A stretch of DNA of 64,000 nt from WTGA01 sp965214055. GTDB lineage: Bacteria; Pseudomonadota; Gammaproteobacteria; Arenicellales; Poriferihabitantaceae. The DNA lies in the NCBI GenBank assembly GCA_965214055.1, contig OZ243931.1:806001-870000 (forward strand). The letters are read 5' to 3'. Of the stretch, positions 40,509-49,414 are shown piece by piece. The position numbers and the translations under genes are program-made. How positions within the stretch are numbered: position 1 is the first letter of the stretch; each line of letters opens with the position of its first letter. The notes beneath the pieces are model-generated. The model made no database searches. It saw only the letters and a list, made by a program, of their open reading frames with translations, and was not told the origin of the DNA.

Positions 40509-41405
40509 TTAACTTGAAGGATCGCCCTCCCATCGATCAAGCTCCTTGAATCGATCAAGCAGGGTTGACATCCAGCCTGGCTCGTCATCGTCATTGCCGG
40601 GTTCGGGTGTGAGAAAATTGGAAAATCGGGCATCCGACAATTCCATGGTCAGATATTCGCTGTCCGGGTAATTCAGTTCAAGCACCCGCCTGGAATCCTG
40701 AGCAAGATCTTCAAAACCCATATGCTGGTAGCTGAACACCAACAACGCAAGGGCCGTTTCGATTGAGGAGCTCTCTGGATAATTTTCAATGATGCCGGTC
40801 GCCCGGTTGACCACCGCGACATAGACCTGCCTCGAATAATAGTAATTTGCAATATGAATCTCATTTCTGGCAAGGGCATCCTGCAGATAGTTTGCACGGC
40901 GCTTGGCATCGGGTGCATACCGGCTGTCGGGAAACAGGGTGTAGACATCGGTAAACGCCTTCAATGCAGCGTGGATCGGGGAGGGATCACGGTCGCTCAA
41001 ATCACTCTTGCCCATAAATTGGCCGAGCAACGACCGGTTTTCATTAAAACTCGCCAGTCCTTTCAGATAATACGCGTAGGCCACCGATTCATGGGTCGGG
41101 TTCAATGAAATAAACCGGTCAGCCGCCGCGATGGCAAGCCCGGACTCGTCATTGCGATAGCGCGCATAGATCGTGTCAATCTGGGCCTGCTTGGCATAGA
41201 CACCATACGGATACCTGGCCTCAAGAATTCGCAATTCCTCAATCGCATCGTCCCAGTTTTTTTCAACCAGATTTTCCTTGACGCTCTCGTAAATCTCTTC
41301 AGCGGTTGCGTCTTTGAACTTATCCTCCTTGTCCTTGCCAAAATAGGAGCATCCGGAAATGAATACGATGGCTGCCAGAATTAAAATCCTTGTGCCGGAA
41401 GCCAT
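40509..41405 (-). CDS. bamD: Outer membrane assembly lipoprotein BamD
   Basis: 298 aa. A lipoprotein signal ends in a lipobox (IFVISGC-like IVFISGC) with lipidated Cys in FISGCSYFGKDKED. TPR-type helices follow (EEIYESVKENLVEKNWDDAI, LRILEARYPYG). BamD is the essential lipoprotein of the BAM beta-barrel machine that inserts porins such as those here. The frame opens upstream at 41516, but MASGTRILILAAI at 41405 gives a normal signal. It is divergent from rluD. Confidence 0.93.
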   Translation of the reverse strand: MASGTRILILAAIVFISGCSYFGKDKEDKFKDATAEEIYESVKENLVEKNWDDAIEELRILEARYPYGVYAKQAQIDTIYARYRNDESGLAIAAADRFISLNPTHESVAYAYYLKGLASFNENRSLLGQFMGKSDLSDRDPSPIHAALKAFTDVYTLFPDSRYAPDAKRRANYLQDALARNEIHIANYYYSRQVYVAVVNRATGIIENYPESSSIETALALLVFSYQHMGFEDLAQDSRRVLELNYPDSEYLTMELSDARFSNFLTPEPGNDDDEPGWMSTLLDRFKELDRWEGDPSS

Positions 41406-41574
41406 CCACTCCCGGCGATGATTTTTCTGAATTACGGTCTTGGGGCTTCGCATTGCAATGTCAACATAGCGTAATATTGGGGGGGTTGGGCAGGTGTCCC
41501 TTGACATCCTGTCCACTACAGAATGTAACAGGACCAGTACGCCTTGCCAATTCTATTGTCTCATATTTGACCAG

Positions 41575-42540
41575 ATGATGTTGGATCCAAGTTCCCCTAT
41601 TTTACTCAGAATCCCGGAAGAAATGAGGGGCATGCGCCTGGACAAGGCACTTTCCAGCCTGGTTCCCGAACAGACACGTTCCACGTTGCAGGGCTGGATC
41701 AAACAGGAACGGGTTCGGGTAAACGGAAAAATCGTCAAACAGAAATTCCGGCTTTCCGGTGACGAAATACTGGAAATCAGCAAACCGGAACCCGAGTCCA
41801 ATGAGTGGCCGGCCCAAAAAATGGATCTGGATATCCTCGACGAAGATGCGGAGATCATGGTGATCAACAAGCCAGCCGGCCTGGTTGTCCACCCTGGGGC
41901 CGGGACCCGGGACAATACGCTGTTGAATGGGTTGATTTACCATAACCCGGCCATGGCAGCATTGCCCAGGGCCGGCATCGTGCATCGCCTGGACAAGGAT
42001 ACGACCGGATTGATGGTGGTTGCCAAAACCGAGTCCGCCCGACAAAACCTGATCAGACAACTGGAGACCCGGGTCATGTGCCGGGAATACATCGCCATCG
42101 TAAATGGTGTCCTGGTCGCAGGTGAAACCATCAATCAGCCTATTGGCCGTCATCGCCATGACCGTTTGCGCATGGCGGTAACACGCTCCGGCAAGCCGGC
42201 CATTACCCATATCCGTGTCCTTGAAAAATTTCGGAGCCATTGCTCGGTACAGGCAGCCCTCGAAACCGGTCGAACGCACCAGATTCGCGTTCACCTGGCC
42301 TGGAAGGGATATCCCATTGTTGGAGACAGGCGATATGGCGGCCGCCCACGAATCCCGCCGTCCGCTTCCGGGTCGTTGACCAGGCTTATCCAGGACTTTC
42401 CGCGTCAGGCACTGCACGCCAGAAAATTATCCCTGAACCACCCGCGTTGGGGCCAGCCCAGGAACTGGGAACAGGAACCGCCCGGGGACATCACCATTCT
42501 TGCGAAGAAATTGGCGGAAAACCGGGTGCCGGACCATTGA
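41575..42540 (+). CDS. rluD: 23S rRNA pseudouridine(1911/1915/1917) synthase RluD
   Basis: 321 aa. The N-terminal S4-like RNA-binding domain (MRLDKALSSLVPEQTRSTLQ) is followed by the catalytic domain with GIVHRLDKDTTGLMVVAKT (active Asp) and RTHQIRVHLAWKGYPIVGD. It modifies helix 69 of 23S rRNA. ATGs at 41575 and 41578 are equivalent. The bamD-rluD divergence is a common gammaproteobacterial arrangement. Confidence 0.95.
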   Translation: MMLDPSSPILLRIPEEMRGMRLDKALSSLVPEQTRSTLQGWIKQERVRVNGKIVKQKFRLSGDEILEISKPEPESNEWPAQKMDLDILDEDAEIMVINKPAGLVVHPGAGTRDNTLLNGLIYHNPAMAALPRAGIVHRLDKDTTGLMVVAKTESARQNLIRQLETRVMCREYIAIVNGVLVAGETINQPIGRHRHDRLRMAVTRSGKPAITHIRVLEKFRSHCSVQAALETGRTHQIRVHLAWKGYPIVGDRRYGGRPRIPPSASGSLTRLIQDFPRQALHARKLSLNHPRWGQPRNWEQEPPGDITILAKKLAENRVPDH

Positions 42541-42547
42541 GCGGATG

Positions 42548-43639
42548 CTACAGGGAGTGATCCATGACCAACACGTTTCGAATACTCTTCCCCTCCAGTG
42601 TGTTTTTAATGGCATCGTTGATTTCATCCAGGCAATAGCGGTTGCTAATCAACTCGTCCAGCTTCAGCCTGCCTTTGCGATAGTGTTCAATCAGCCAGGG
42701 GATATCGACTTTCAACCGGGTCTGGCCCATGAAACTGCCTCGGATTGTTTGGGTTGCACTGACCAGGTTCAGGGGAAGGAATTCACTGCGGACCCCCCTT
42801 GCAGTCATGCCCACGAGTACAACCTCACCCCCCCGGCGCATGTATCGGTAACTCTGGTCCATTGCTACCCTGGCCCCCACCGTGACAAATACGAAATCTG
42901 CCCCTCTTCCATCGGTGATCTCCAGAATGTGTTTTCTCGCGTTCTCTTCATTGGCATTCATTCCATGGGTTGCCCCGAATTGTCGGGCAATCGCCAGCTT
43001 TTCATCTTCGGTATCCAGGGCAATGATGCGGGCAGCCCCGCACAACCTGGCTCCCTGCACCGTGTTCAGGCCGACTCCTCCCACCCCGATGACCACCACG
43101 GAGGCACCAGGGTAGACCTTTGCCGTGTTCACCACGGCACCGACCCCCGTGATCACGCCACAGGCCAGTAGCGACGCCGTATCCAACCGGATATCTCCGG
43201 GCAATATTGCGACCTGGGAGGCATCAACCACCACATATTCTGCAAATGCCCCCGTTTTCATGCCCTGAATCACCGGGTTGCCCTGGGCATCCATCAAGAC
43301 ATCACCGGAATCCAATGCCGCGGAGTCCCCACACATGGCGGGCGTGCCCTGGTCGCAATAGAAGCAACGGCCGCAGGACCGGATCAGGGTCACCACCACC
43401 CGGTCGCCTTCCCTGAGATGCTGCACATCCCCACCCACTTCCACCACGACACCCGCCGCTTCGTGCCCGTATACGGCGGGCAATGGGCCTTTCCAGGCCC
43501 CTTGTGCATGATGGATGTCAGAGTGGCAGATGGCACATGCGCCAATTTTGACCTTCACCTGGGTCCCGACCGGTTCCGCAATTTGAATTTCTTCCAACAC
43601 CAACCGTTTTCCATGCTTGTGGCATACCGCTGCTTTCAT
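42548..43639 (-). CDS. Zinc-dependent alcohol dehydrogenase, class III-like
   Basis: 363 aa. Catalytic zinc ligands lie in GACAICHSDIHHAQG and YGHEAAGVVVEVG. The structural zinc Cys set is in CGRCFYCDQGTPAMC. The NAD Rossmann motif is VVVIGVGGVGLNTVQGA. It oxidises alcohols or possibly S-hydroxymethyl conjugates; the substrate cannot be told. It is close to the FrmA/NDMA-dependent group. It is convergent with rluD and opposite the following intron. Confidence 0.88.
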   Translation of the reverse strand: MKAAVCHKHGKRLVLEEIQIAEPVGTQVKVKIGACAICHSDIHHAQGAWKGPLPAVYGHEAAGVVVEVGGDVQHLREGDRVVVTLIRSCGRCFYCDQGTPAMCGDSAALDSGDVLMDAQGNPVIQGMKTGAFAEYVVVDASQVAILPGDIRLDTASLLACGVITGVGAVVNTAKVYPGASVVVIGVGGVGLNTVQGARLCGAARIIALDTEDEKLAIARQFGATHGMNANEENARKHILEITDGRGADFVFVTVGARVAMDQSYRYMRRGGEVVLVGMTARGVRSEFLPLNLVSATQTIRGSFMGQTRLKVDIPWLIEHYRKGRLKLDELISNRYCLDEINDAIKNTLEGKSIRNVLVMDHSL

Positions 43640-43903
43640 ATTTCCTGCCTCCAGATTTATAGGATGGACTTCTTCTCGTCCGATGGATTCTGTTTTACAC
43701 CAAAATAAAGAATTTCTGGCAATCCCCGGGAAACGCTGGATGAATCATACTAAACGGATTGGAGTGGATTTTGCAAAGCGTGTTTGCGTGTCATGCGCGA
43801 GCAGCCGGACCCCTTGTTCCGAACACGGTTTGAAACAATGAGACTGCCTCAGGTTTTGATCATTGAGAAGTCAAAGGCTCTGGATGATAGAATCCAGATT
43901 CTC

Positions 43904-45890
43904 GTGCGCCGTGGAAAGGCGCCATTTCCTTGCGGGTGCGAATCCTGTCCGGCAACTGTCGCTCCAGCCGGTAGCAGTCGGAGCGGCTCATAAAGGCAAC
44001 GATATGGGTTGAAGCACTCTGACAGAAGGACCGCCTTGGGCGGTTCAGCGACCATGCGGGCCATAACGCGAGTAAACGTTGAGCAGGCCCCGAAACATTC
44101 AACGTGGAAGCCGACCCGCCGAAAGTCCGGGGAAGGTTGCTACTGGACGGGAAGCGAGCGTCCCACGCACCGTCCGGTTCCGCCGGGGTAGTGACGATAG
44201 CACGCATGGAAGATGGAGATGGTAGCAACACGGGAAGCCCTGTTGGTGGTGTTAGCACGCACCAAACCGGAACCCCGCGAGGGGCAGGCCGGGCCGGCAG
44301 GGTGGCGGACGGGCCTGTAGTACTGAAGAAGCCGGGTAATGCCGGTGGAGGAAAGAGGCCTGACTTTGAGAACAAAACGTAAAGGGGGAAAGACATGACT
44401 ACTGACGAAGGTCTAACAGGGTCACCTAGTGTTCGGAGACTCCGGCGCGTTTTACATGCGAAAGCGAAGGAAGAACCCGAAAGGCGATTTCATGCGCTGA
44501 TCGACAAGGTATGGCGTGAGGACTTTCTGTTTGAAGCCTGGAGGCGTGTCCGTCGTAATGGCGGCACGGCGGGGGTGGACGGGGAGAGCTTCGCGGATAT
44601 TGAGGCGATTGGAGTGGAACGCTGGATCGGGGAACTGGCGCGGGAACTGAGGGACGGGACCTACGAACCGAAAGCGGTTCGCCAGGTACTGATTCCGAAG
44701 AAACAGCCCGGCAAATTCCGGCCCTTGGGGATTCCCTGCATACGGGACCGGGTCGCACAGACATCGGCGTTGCTGGTATTGGAGCCGATTGTCGAAGCGG
44801 ACCTGCAACCGAAGCAGTACGCCTACAGGCCGGGGCGAAGCGCCCAGGACGCGGTCAAACGCGTCCACCGTCTCCTGAATCGGAGACACAATGAAGTGGT
44901 TGACTGCGATCTGGCGGATTATTTTGGCCAGATTCCCCATGCTGAACTGATGAAGTGTTTTGCCCGGCGCATCAGCGACGGGCGGATGCTGAAACTGCTC
45001 AAGGCATGGATGGAAATGGCGGTGGAAGAGGATGACGGGAAGGGCGGCAAGCGTCGCACGAACTGGGCGCGCAAGGAGCGCAAGGGAACCCCACAGGGTG
45101 CCCCGATCAGCCCACTGGCCAGCAACCTCTACATGCGGCGTTTCCTGCTGGGTTGGAAGAAGCTGGGCTACGCCCGGCGGTTCTGTGCGGAGATCGTGAA
45201 TTACGCGGATGACCTGCGTGTGCTTGGCAAGGCTCCGGCGGCAGAAATGCTGGCGGCAGTGGAGCGGCTCATGTCGAGACTGAAGCTTCCGATCAACGAA
45301 CGGAAAACCCAATGCCTGCGGTGCCCGGATGAGGCCTTTGAGTTTCTGGGGTACCGAATTGGACGCAATTACCGCCGTAATGGAAAGGGGTCATATATTG
45401 GCAACCGGCCCAGTAAGGCGAGCGTTCAGGGCATCTGCCGCAAGGTAAGTGATTTGACCCACCGACGCTATGGGCTGAAAGACCCGGAATGGATGGTAGG
45501 CAGGCTAAACCGGACAATATCCGGCTGGTCACAGTACTTCTATCTTGGACAGGTCAGTCCCGCCTATGCAGCGGTGGACAGACACGCAACCAGGCGGCTG
45601 CGACAGTGGCTCTGTCGGAAGCACAAGGTGAAGTCTGGGAAGTATGTGCGCTTCTCGGATGAGAGGCTGTGGAATGACTACGGTCTGGTACACCTTACGC
45701 CGAGGACCAAGGGCCTTCCGTGGGCGAAGGCATGATCTCATCGGAAAGCCGGGTGCGGGAAATCCGCACGCCTGGTTTGACGAGAGGGAACTGGAAACGT
45801 GATAATGGGAGCCGGACTGAGGACCAAAACGAAAGTGATGGAAACCATGCCACCGGACCCTAAAATTGGCGCGCCAGTTCTCTACTCTAC
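43904..45890 (+). mobile_element. Group II intron B2, distinct from introns A/B, inserted 20 bp before thrC
   Basis: About 2 kb. The 5' end GTGCGCC (43904) is the standard group II start. After the RT stop, a domain V-like hairpin (GGGTGCGG / CCGCACGCC) and a domain VI region lead to TCTACTCTAC (45881-45890) as the probable 3' end. It lies in the thrC direction. Excision would restore the leader of thrC. The 3' boundary is good to a few bases. Confidence 0.8.
44395..45735 (+). CDS. Group II intron reverse transcriptase (thrC-linked intron)
   Basis: 446 aa. RT core motifs are RPLGIPCIRDRVAQTSALLV, YAYRPGRSAQDAVKRVHRLL, VVDCDLADYFGQIPH, KGTPQGAPISPLASNLYM and IVNYADDLRVLG. The maturase end has LNRTISGWSQYFYLGQ. 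There is no clear DNA-binding or HNH domain. It differs markedly from the A/B intron RT, so it is an independent acquisition. Confidence 0.95.
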   Translation: MTTDEGLTGSPSVRRLRRVLHAKAKEEPERRFHALIDKVWREDFLFEAWRRVRRNGGTAGVDGESFADIEAIGVERWIGELARELRDGTYEPKAVRQVLIPKKQPGKFRPLGIPCIRDRVAQTSALLVLEPIVEADLQPKQYAYRPGRSAQDAVKRVHRLLNRRHNEVVDCDLADYFGQIPHAELMKCFARRISDGRMLKLLKAWMEMAVEEDDGKGGKRRTNWARKERKGTPQGAPISPLASNLYMRRFLLGWKKLGYARRFCAEIVNYADDLRVLGKAPAAEMLAAVERLMSRLKLPINERKTQCLRCPDEAFEFLGYRIGRNYRRNGKGSYIGNRPSKASVQGICRKVSDLTHRRYGLKDPEWMVGRLNRTISGWSQYFYLGQVSPAYAAVDRHATRRLRQWLCRKHKVKSGKYVRFSDERLWNDYGLVHLTPRTKGLPWAKA

Positions 45891-45909
45891 CAATCATTGA
45901 TAACAACCA

Positions 45910-47295
45910 ATGGAATACATCAGCACCAGAGGAGCCGCTCCCTGCCTGGATTTTGAAAAAGTTACCCTGACCGGACTGGCGAGCGACGGCGGTCTGTACC
46001 TGCCCCGGAAAATTCCGCAGTTGGAGACCAATACCATTCGCAGTTATCAGAACATGGATTACTCCGAGCTGGCAACCGCTATCCTCAGCAATTTTACCGG
46101 CCGATCGGTGCCCCCTGAAGATCTCAGACAACTGGTGAAAAGTGCCTATGGCCACTTTCACCATGATGCCGTCGCACCGATCATACAGCTTGATGACAAC
46201 CTGTATTTTATGGAACTGTTCCACGGACCGACCCTCGCTTTCAAGGACTATGCATTGCAGGTGCTTGGCCAGTTTTTCCAATATTTTCTGGAGAAGAATG
46301 CCGAAAGCTGCACCATTGTTGGCGCCACCTCCGGGGACACGGGCTCGGCGGCGATCGCCGGAATTCGGGGACTTCAGTCCGTCCGGTTGTTTATGTTGCA
46401 TCCCCGGGGCAGGGTATCTGAAGTCCAGCGTCGGCAGATGACCACCGTCACAGACAACAATATCCACAACCTGGCTGTGGATGGGACATTTGATGATTGC
46501 CAGAACCTGGTCAAGGCACTGTTCAATGATCCGGCGTTCAAGGAACGGTATCGGCTGTCTGCGGTAAACTCCATCAACTGGGCACGGATTGCTGCCCAGG
46601 TCGTGTACTATTTCAGAGCTGCACTGGTACTCGGCAGTCCTGATCGCCGGGTCAATTTTTCGGTGCCCACCGGCAATTTCGGGAATGTACTGGCCGGATA
46701 TATCGCCATGCAGATGGGGTTGCCCATTAAACGGCTGATCATCGGTTCAAACAAGAATGATATCCTGACCCGGTTTTTTGAGACCGGGGTCATGAAGAAA
46801 ATGGAGGTCATGCCAACGCTGTCTCCGAGCATGGACATTCAGATTTCCAGCAATTTCGAAAGATACCTGTTTTTGCTGCTCGGTCGCGACAGTGCACATT
46901 TATGTGAGATGATGGAGGAATTCAACCGTTCAGGTTCGTTCTCCATAAGCCGACGATTACTTTCAAAAGCGCAACAGGTTTTCGGGGCCTATCGACTGGA
47001 TGATCAGCAAATCTCTTCGGATATCCGGGAAATCTATCATTCCACAGGGGAAATCATAGAGCCCCATTCAATCATAGGGGTTTCTGCGGCAAGGCGGGAG
47101 GCGGACGCATCCGTGCCCACAATCGTATTGGGGACCGCTCATCCAGCAAAATTTCCCGAGGCCATTCATCAGTCAACCAATCAAAGGGTCGTGTTGCCTG
47201 ACCATGCAGGCGACATCATGAATATGGACGAACGTTATTCCTGCATGAAAAACAATCTTGCTGCACTGAAGGCACATATCGAACAACATGCGTAA
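45910..47295 (+). CDS. thrC: Threonine synthase
   Basis: 461 aa. The PLP Lys lies in GPTLAFKDYALQVLGQFFQY. The phosphate-binding loop is VGATSGDTGSAAIAG. It converts O-phosphohomoserine to threonine. ATG at 45910 is 20 nt after the intron end and has no strong ribosome site in those 20 nt (AACAACCA). Expression therefore probably depends on a leader that now lies across the intron. thrA and thrB are not nearby. Confidence 0.96.
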   Translation: MEYISTRGAAPCLDFEKVTLTGLASDGGLYLPRKIPQLETNTIRSYQNMDYSELATAILSNFTGRSVPPEDLRQLVKSAYGHFHHDAVAPIIQLDDNLYFMELFHGPTLAFKDYALQVLGQFFQYFLEKNAESCTIVGATSGDTGSAAIAGIRGLQSVRLFMLHPRGRVSEVQRRQMTTVTDNNIHNLAVDGTFDDCQNLVKALFNDPAFKERYRLSAVNSINWARIAAQVVYYFRAALVLGSPDRRVNFSVPTGNFGNVLAGYIAMQMGLPIKRLIIGSNKNDILTRFFETGVMKKMEVMPTLSPSMDIQISSNFERYLFLLLGRDSAHLCEMMEEFNRSGSFSISRRLLSKAQQVFGAYRLDDQQISSDIREIYHSTGEIIEPHSIIGVSAARREADASVPTIVLGTAHPAKFPEAIHQSTNQRVVLPDHAGDIMNMDERYSCMKNNLAALKAHIEQHA

Positions 47296-47544
47296 ATCCC
47301 GTTGTCCGGGGACCAACCCATCAGTACGTTGAGCAAATGGTGAAGAGGCACTGTGCCGGGGTTCCATTTTTCGTTTTTTCATCGCCCTGATCCTACAAAA
47401 ATGGTTTTTTGTGTTTTTCACAGGATTTCGGGTTGTTTTTCCAACCCAGGACTCGATATTAGCCATAGCGATAAGGGGTAAAAATGTAAAATGTTCAGAA
47501 AATTTGCAGAAATTTACCATTTTTTTCTCAAATATTAAAAAAAG

Positions 47545-47575
47545 TTAACATTTCTCTGAAAACTTACTTTATAAT
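47545..47575 (+). promoter_or_regulatory. Sigma-70-like promoter of porin 3
   Basis: TTAACA (47545-47550) and TATAAT (47570-47575) with a 19-nt spacer, longer than the ideal 17. It sits about 80 nt before the porin 3 ATG in AT-rich DNA. Neither of the other porins has an equally clear pair upstream. Confidence 0.6.
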
Positions 47576-47614
47576 CCGCATATCGCAAAACAAAGTTGTA
47601 GCGATAATAATCTT

Positions 47615-47653
47615 AATTAGTAATCAGGTTGAATTAACTAAAGGTAAATTCTT
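47615..47653 (+). repeat. Shared porin leader, copy 3
   Basis: AATTAGTAATC (47615-47625) is the palindrome with one base changed (first G to A). The following leader with AAAGG is shared with the other porins but is slightly shorter. The upstream DNA differs from that of porins 1 and 2. Confidence 0.65.
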
Positions 47654-48907
47654 ATGCTTAAAAAAATAGCTATTTTAACAGCCGCTGCGGGGATGTTGTC
47701 GACCTCCATGGCGGTACTGGCCGAACCGACGCTATATGGTCGGGTCACTTTCGGCTTCGAGAGCGTGAGCGGAGAGACCGATGCCGATGATTCCCAGCGA
47801 ATCGATGATGCAATTGGCAGTCGATTGGGAGTCAAGGGTTCGAATGATCTGGGTAACGGGATGTCCGTGGACTATCTTCTGGAATACAAAGCGAGTGACT
47901 CAATGAGCTTGCGTCATGCCAATATGACTCTGAACGGCAGTTTTGGCCAGTTCCGGCTGGGTAAACAGACCGGTGTTCTGTACCGCTATATTGGTGCCAA
48001 CACGGACCAGAGCTGGTTTCTGGGTGGTTCTGAATACTACGCCATTGCTTCCAATAATATGAACAGTGACCATAGCCTGCGTATGAAAAACATTGCAGCC
48101 TATCGTTTCGGTGCCGGTCCGGGTGGGGACGATCCCATCACCTTCGATATCCAGGTGCAGAGTGCGGATATGAGCGTTAAAGCAGCGGATGCTGTGACTG
48201 CGAGCACGGCACCACCAGCGAAAGATGAGTTCGGAAATCCCGGGGAAGACAATGATAAGACGACTGTTATAGTAACACCAGCAGTAGCTGCTAAGGACGA
48301 CAGCGAATCCATTGATTCGGTCACGTTTGGAGCGGCAACTGCACTGGGGCCGGTGAAGTTCCAGTTGGCCTATGTGGATGAAAACGGCAGTGACGCGTCT
48401 ATGGACCGGTCTCCGAATCTTTTATCATTCGGTTTCCGGGCACCACTGGGTTCTGCGGAAGTGCGCGGTCATATGACTTCGGTGGATGCGGATGTGGACG
48501 GTCGTGACGATGACGAAGCCTGGGGCCTGCTGGTCATGAATGATTTCGGTGGCGGTTACTTTGGAATGGTCGGTGTTGGTAGCTATACCGACGGCGGAAA
48601 AGGTCGTTCCGGCGCAGCGATGGTGACTGGTACTGCAGAGAATAAATATATGGCTCGTAAAGACCCCGTGCATAAAAATGCTGGTGATATGACAAACGCG
48701 TATGTGTCACTCACCAAATCGTTTGGTGGTGGTCTGAGTGCGGTTGCTGAATACAGTACTGTCAGTAAAACGGTATCGGATTTCACGGCATTTGATGACG
48801 ACAGCGACGACGACGAGGCAACGCAAGTGATGGCCCAGAATGCGTCTTTGGACGATGACGAAGAAACCACAAACACGTTTCAACTCTATCTGGTACAGTC
48901 TTTCTAA
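47654..48907 (+). CDS. Gram-negative general porin, paralogue 3
   Basis: 417 aa. It shares with porin 2 the signal peptide, LYGRVTFGFESVSGETDADD, NMTLNGSFGQFRLGKQTG and GAGPGGDDPITFDIQ, but its variable loops are shorter and different. It ends LYLVQSF. It is the copy with an obvious promoter and is probably the expressed one. It lies after thrC on the same strand but with its own promoter. Confidence 0.94.
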   Translation: MLKKIAILTAAAGMLSTSMAVLAEPTLYGRVTFGFESVSGETDADDSQRIDDAIGSRLGVKGSNDLGNGMSVDYLLEYKASDSMSLRHANMTLNGSFGQFRLGKQTGVLYRYIGANTDQSWFLGGSEYYAIASNNMNSDHSLRMKNIAAYRFGAGPGGDDPITFDIQVQSADMSVKAADAVTASTAPPAKDEFGNPGEDNDKTTVIVTPAVAAKDDSESIDSVTFGAATALGPVKFQLAYVDENGSDASMDRSPNLLSFGFRAPLGSAEVRGHMTSVDADVDGRDDDEAWGLLVMNDFGGGYFGMVGVGSYTDGGKGRSGAAMVTGTAENKYMARKDPVHKNAGDMTNAYVSLTKSFGGGLSAVAEYSTVSKTVSDFTAFDDDSDDDEATQVMAQNASLDDDEETTNTFQLYLVQSF

Positions 48908-48927
48908 AGCTGTTTCACCATTCATTG

Positions 48928-48956
48928 AAAAGGCTCTCTTCGGAGGGCCTTTTTTT
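48928..48956 (+). terminator. Rho-independent terminator of porin 3
   Basis: GGCTCTC-TTCG-GAGGGCC stem with one wobble/mismatch pair, followed by T8. Confidence 0.85.
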
Positions 48957-48961
48957 ATGGT

Positions 48962-48996
48962 GCGCCAGGCATGGCGCGTAGCGCCGTGACTGGCGC
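48962..48996. repeat. Double hairpin after porin 3
   Basis: Outer GCGCCAG/CTGGCGC and inner GGCGC/GCGCC stems, identical to the pair after porin 2. Confidence 0.6.
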
Positions 48997-49009
48997 TGTT
49001 CCGGTACAC

Positions 49010-49414
49010 GTGGTGGTGGCCCGGATGACTTAATGGGATGGTCCGCCCCCACCTTCGATCGAGACACAAACCCCATGAGATTGAACGCCATGAAACAGAC
49101 CACCGATGAATCGGCCCGACGGCCCCCAGGAATCAGCACGAGTGGGTCCGGGAGGGCCCGTGGATTTGTGGACGAGTCCTTCGGACCAGCCCGCGTCCTG
49201 ACGGACCGTGTGGACAACCCGTGGATAACGCTGCGCGTTACCCACCGCTTGACCACACTCGCGGACTTCTCGCCCACAAACCCCACCGGCTTTACTACTA
49301 ATTTGGATGGAACAGCAAAAAAACCAGAAATGGCCATGGTTCCCTCTTTCAGATTCGGCTTCGATGAGCCACAATGATCTTTCTTAATAACCAATGACAC
49401 TGAAGAGGTGAACC
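49010..49414 (+). ncRNA. IS110 copy B upstream region, candidate bridge RNA
   Basis: About 400 bp between the porin hairpin and the transposase. IS110-group elements carry a bridge RNA here that pairs with target and donor DNA. Self-complementary GC-rich segments are visible (for example around 49200-49260). The assignment is by position only; no fold was computed. The element end is not defined. Confidence 0.35.
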
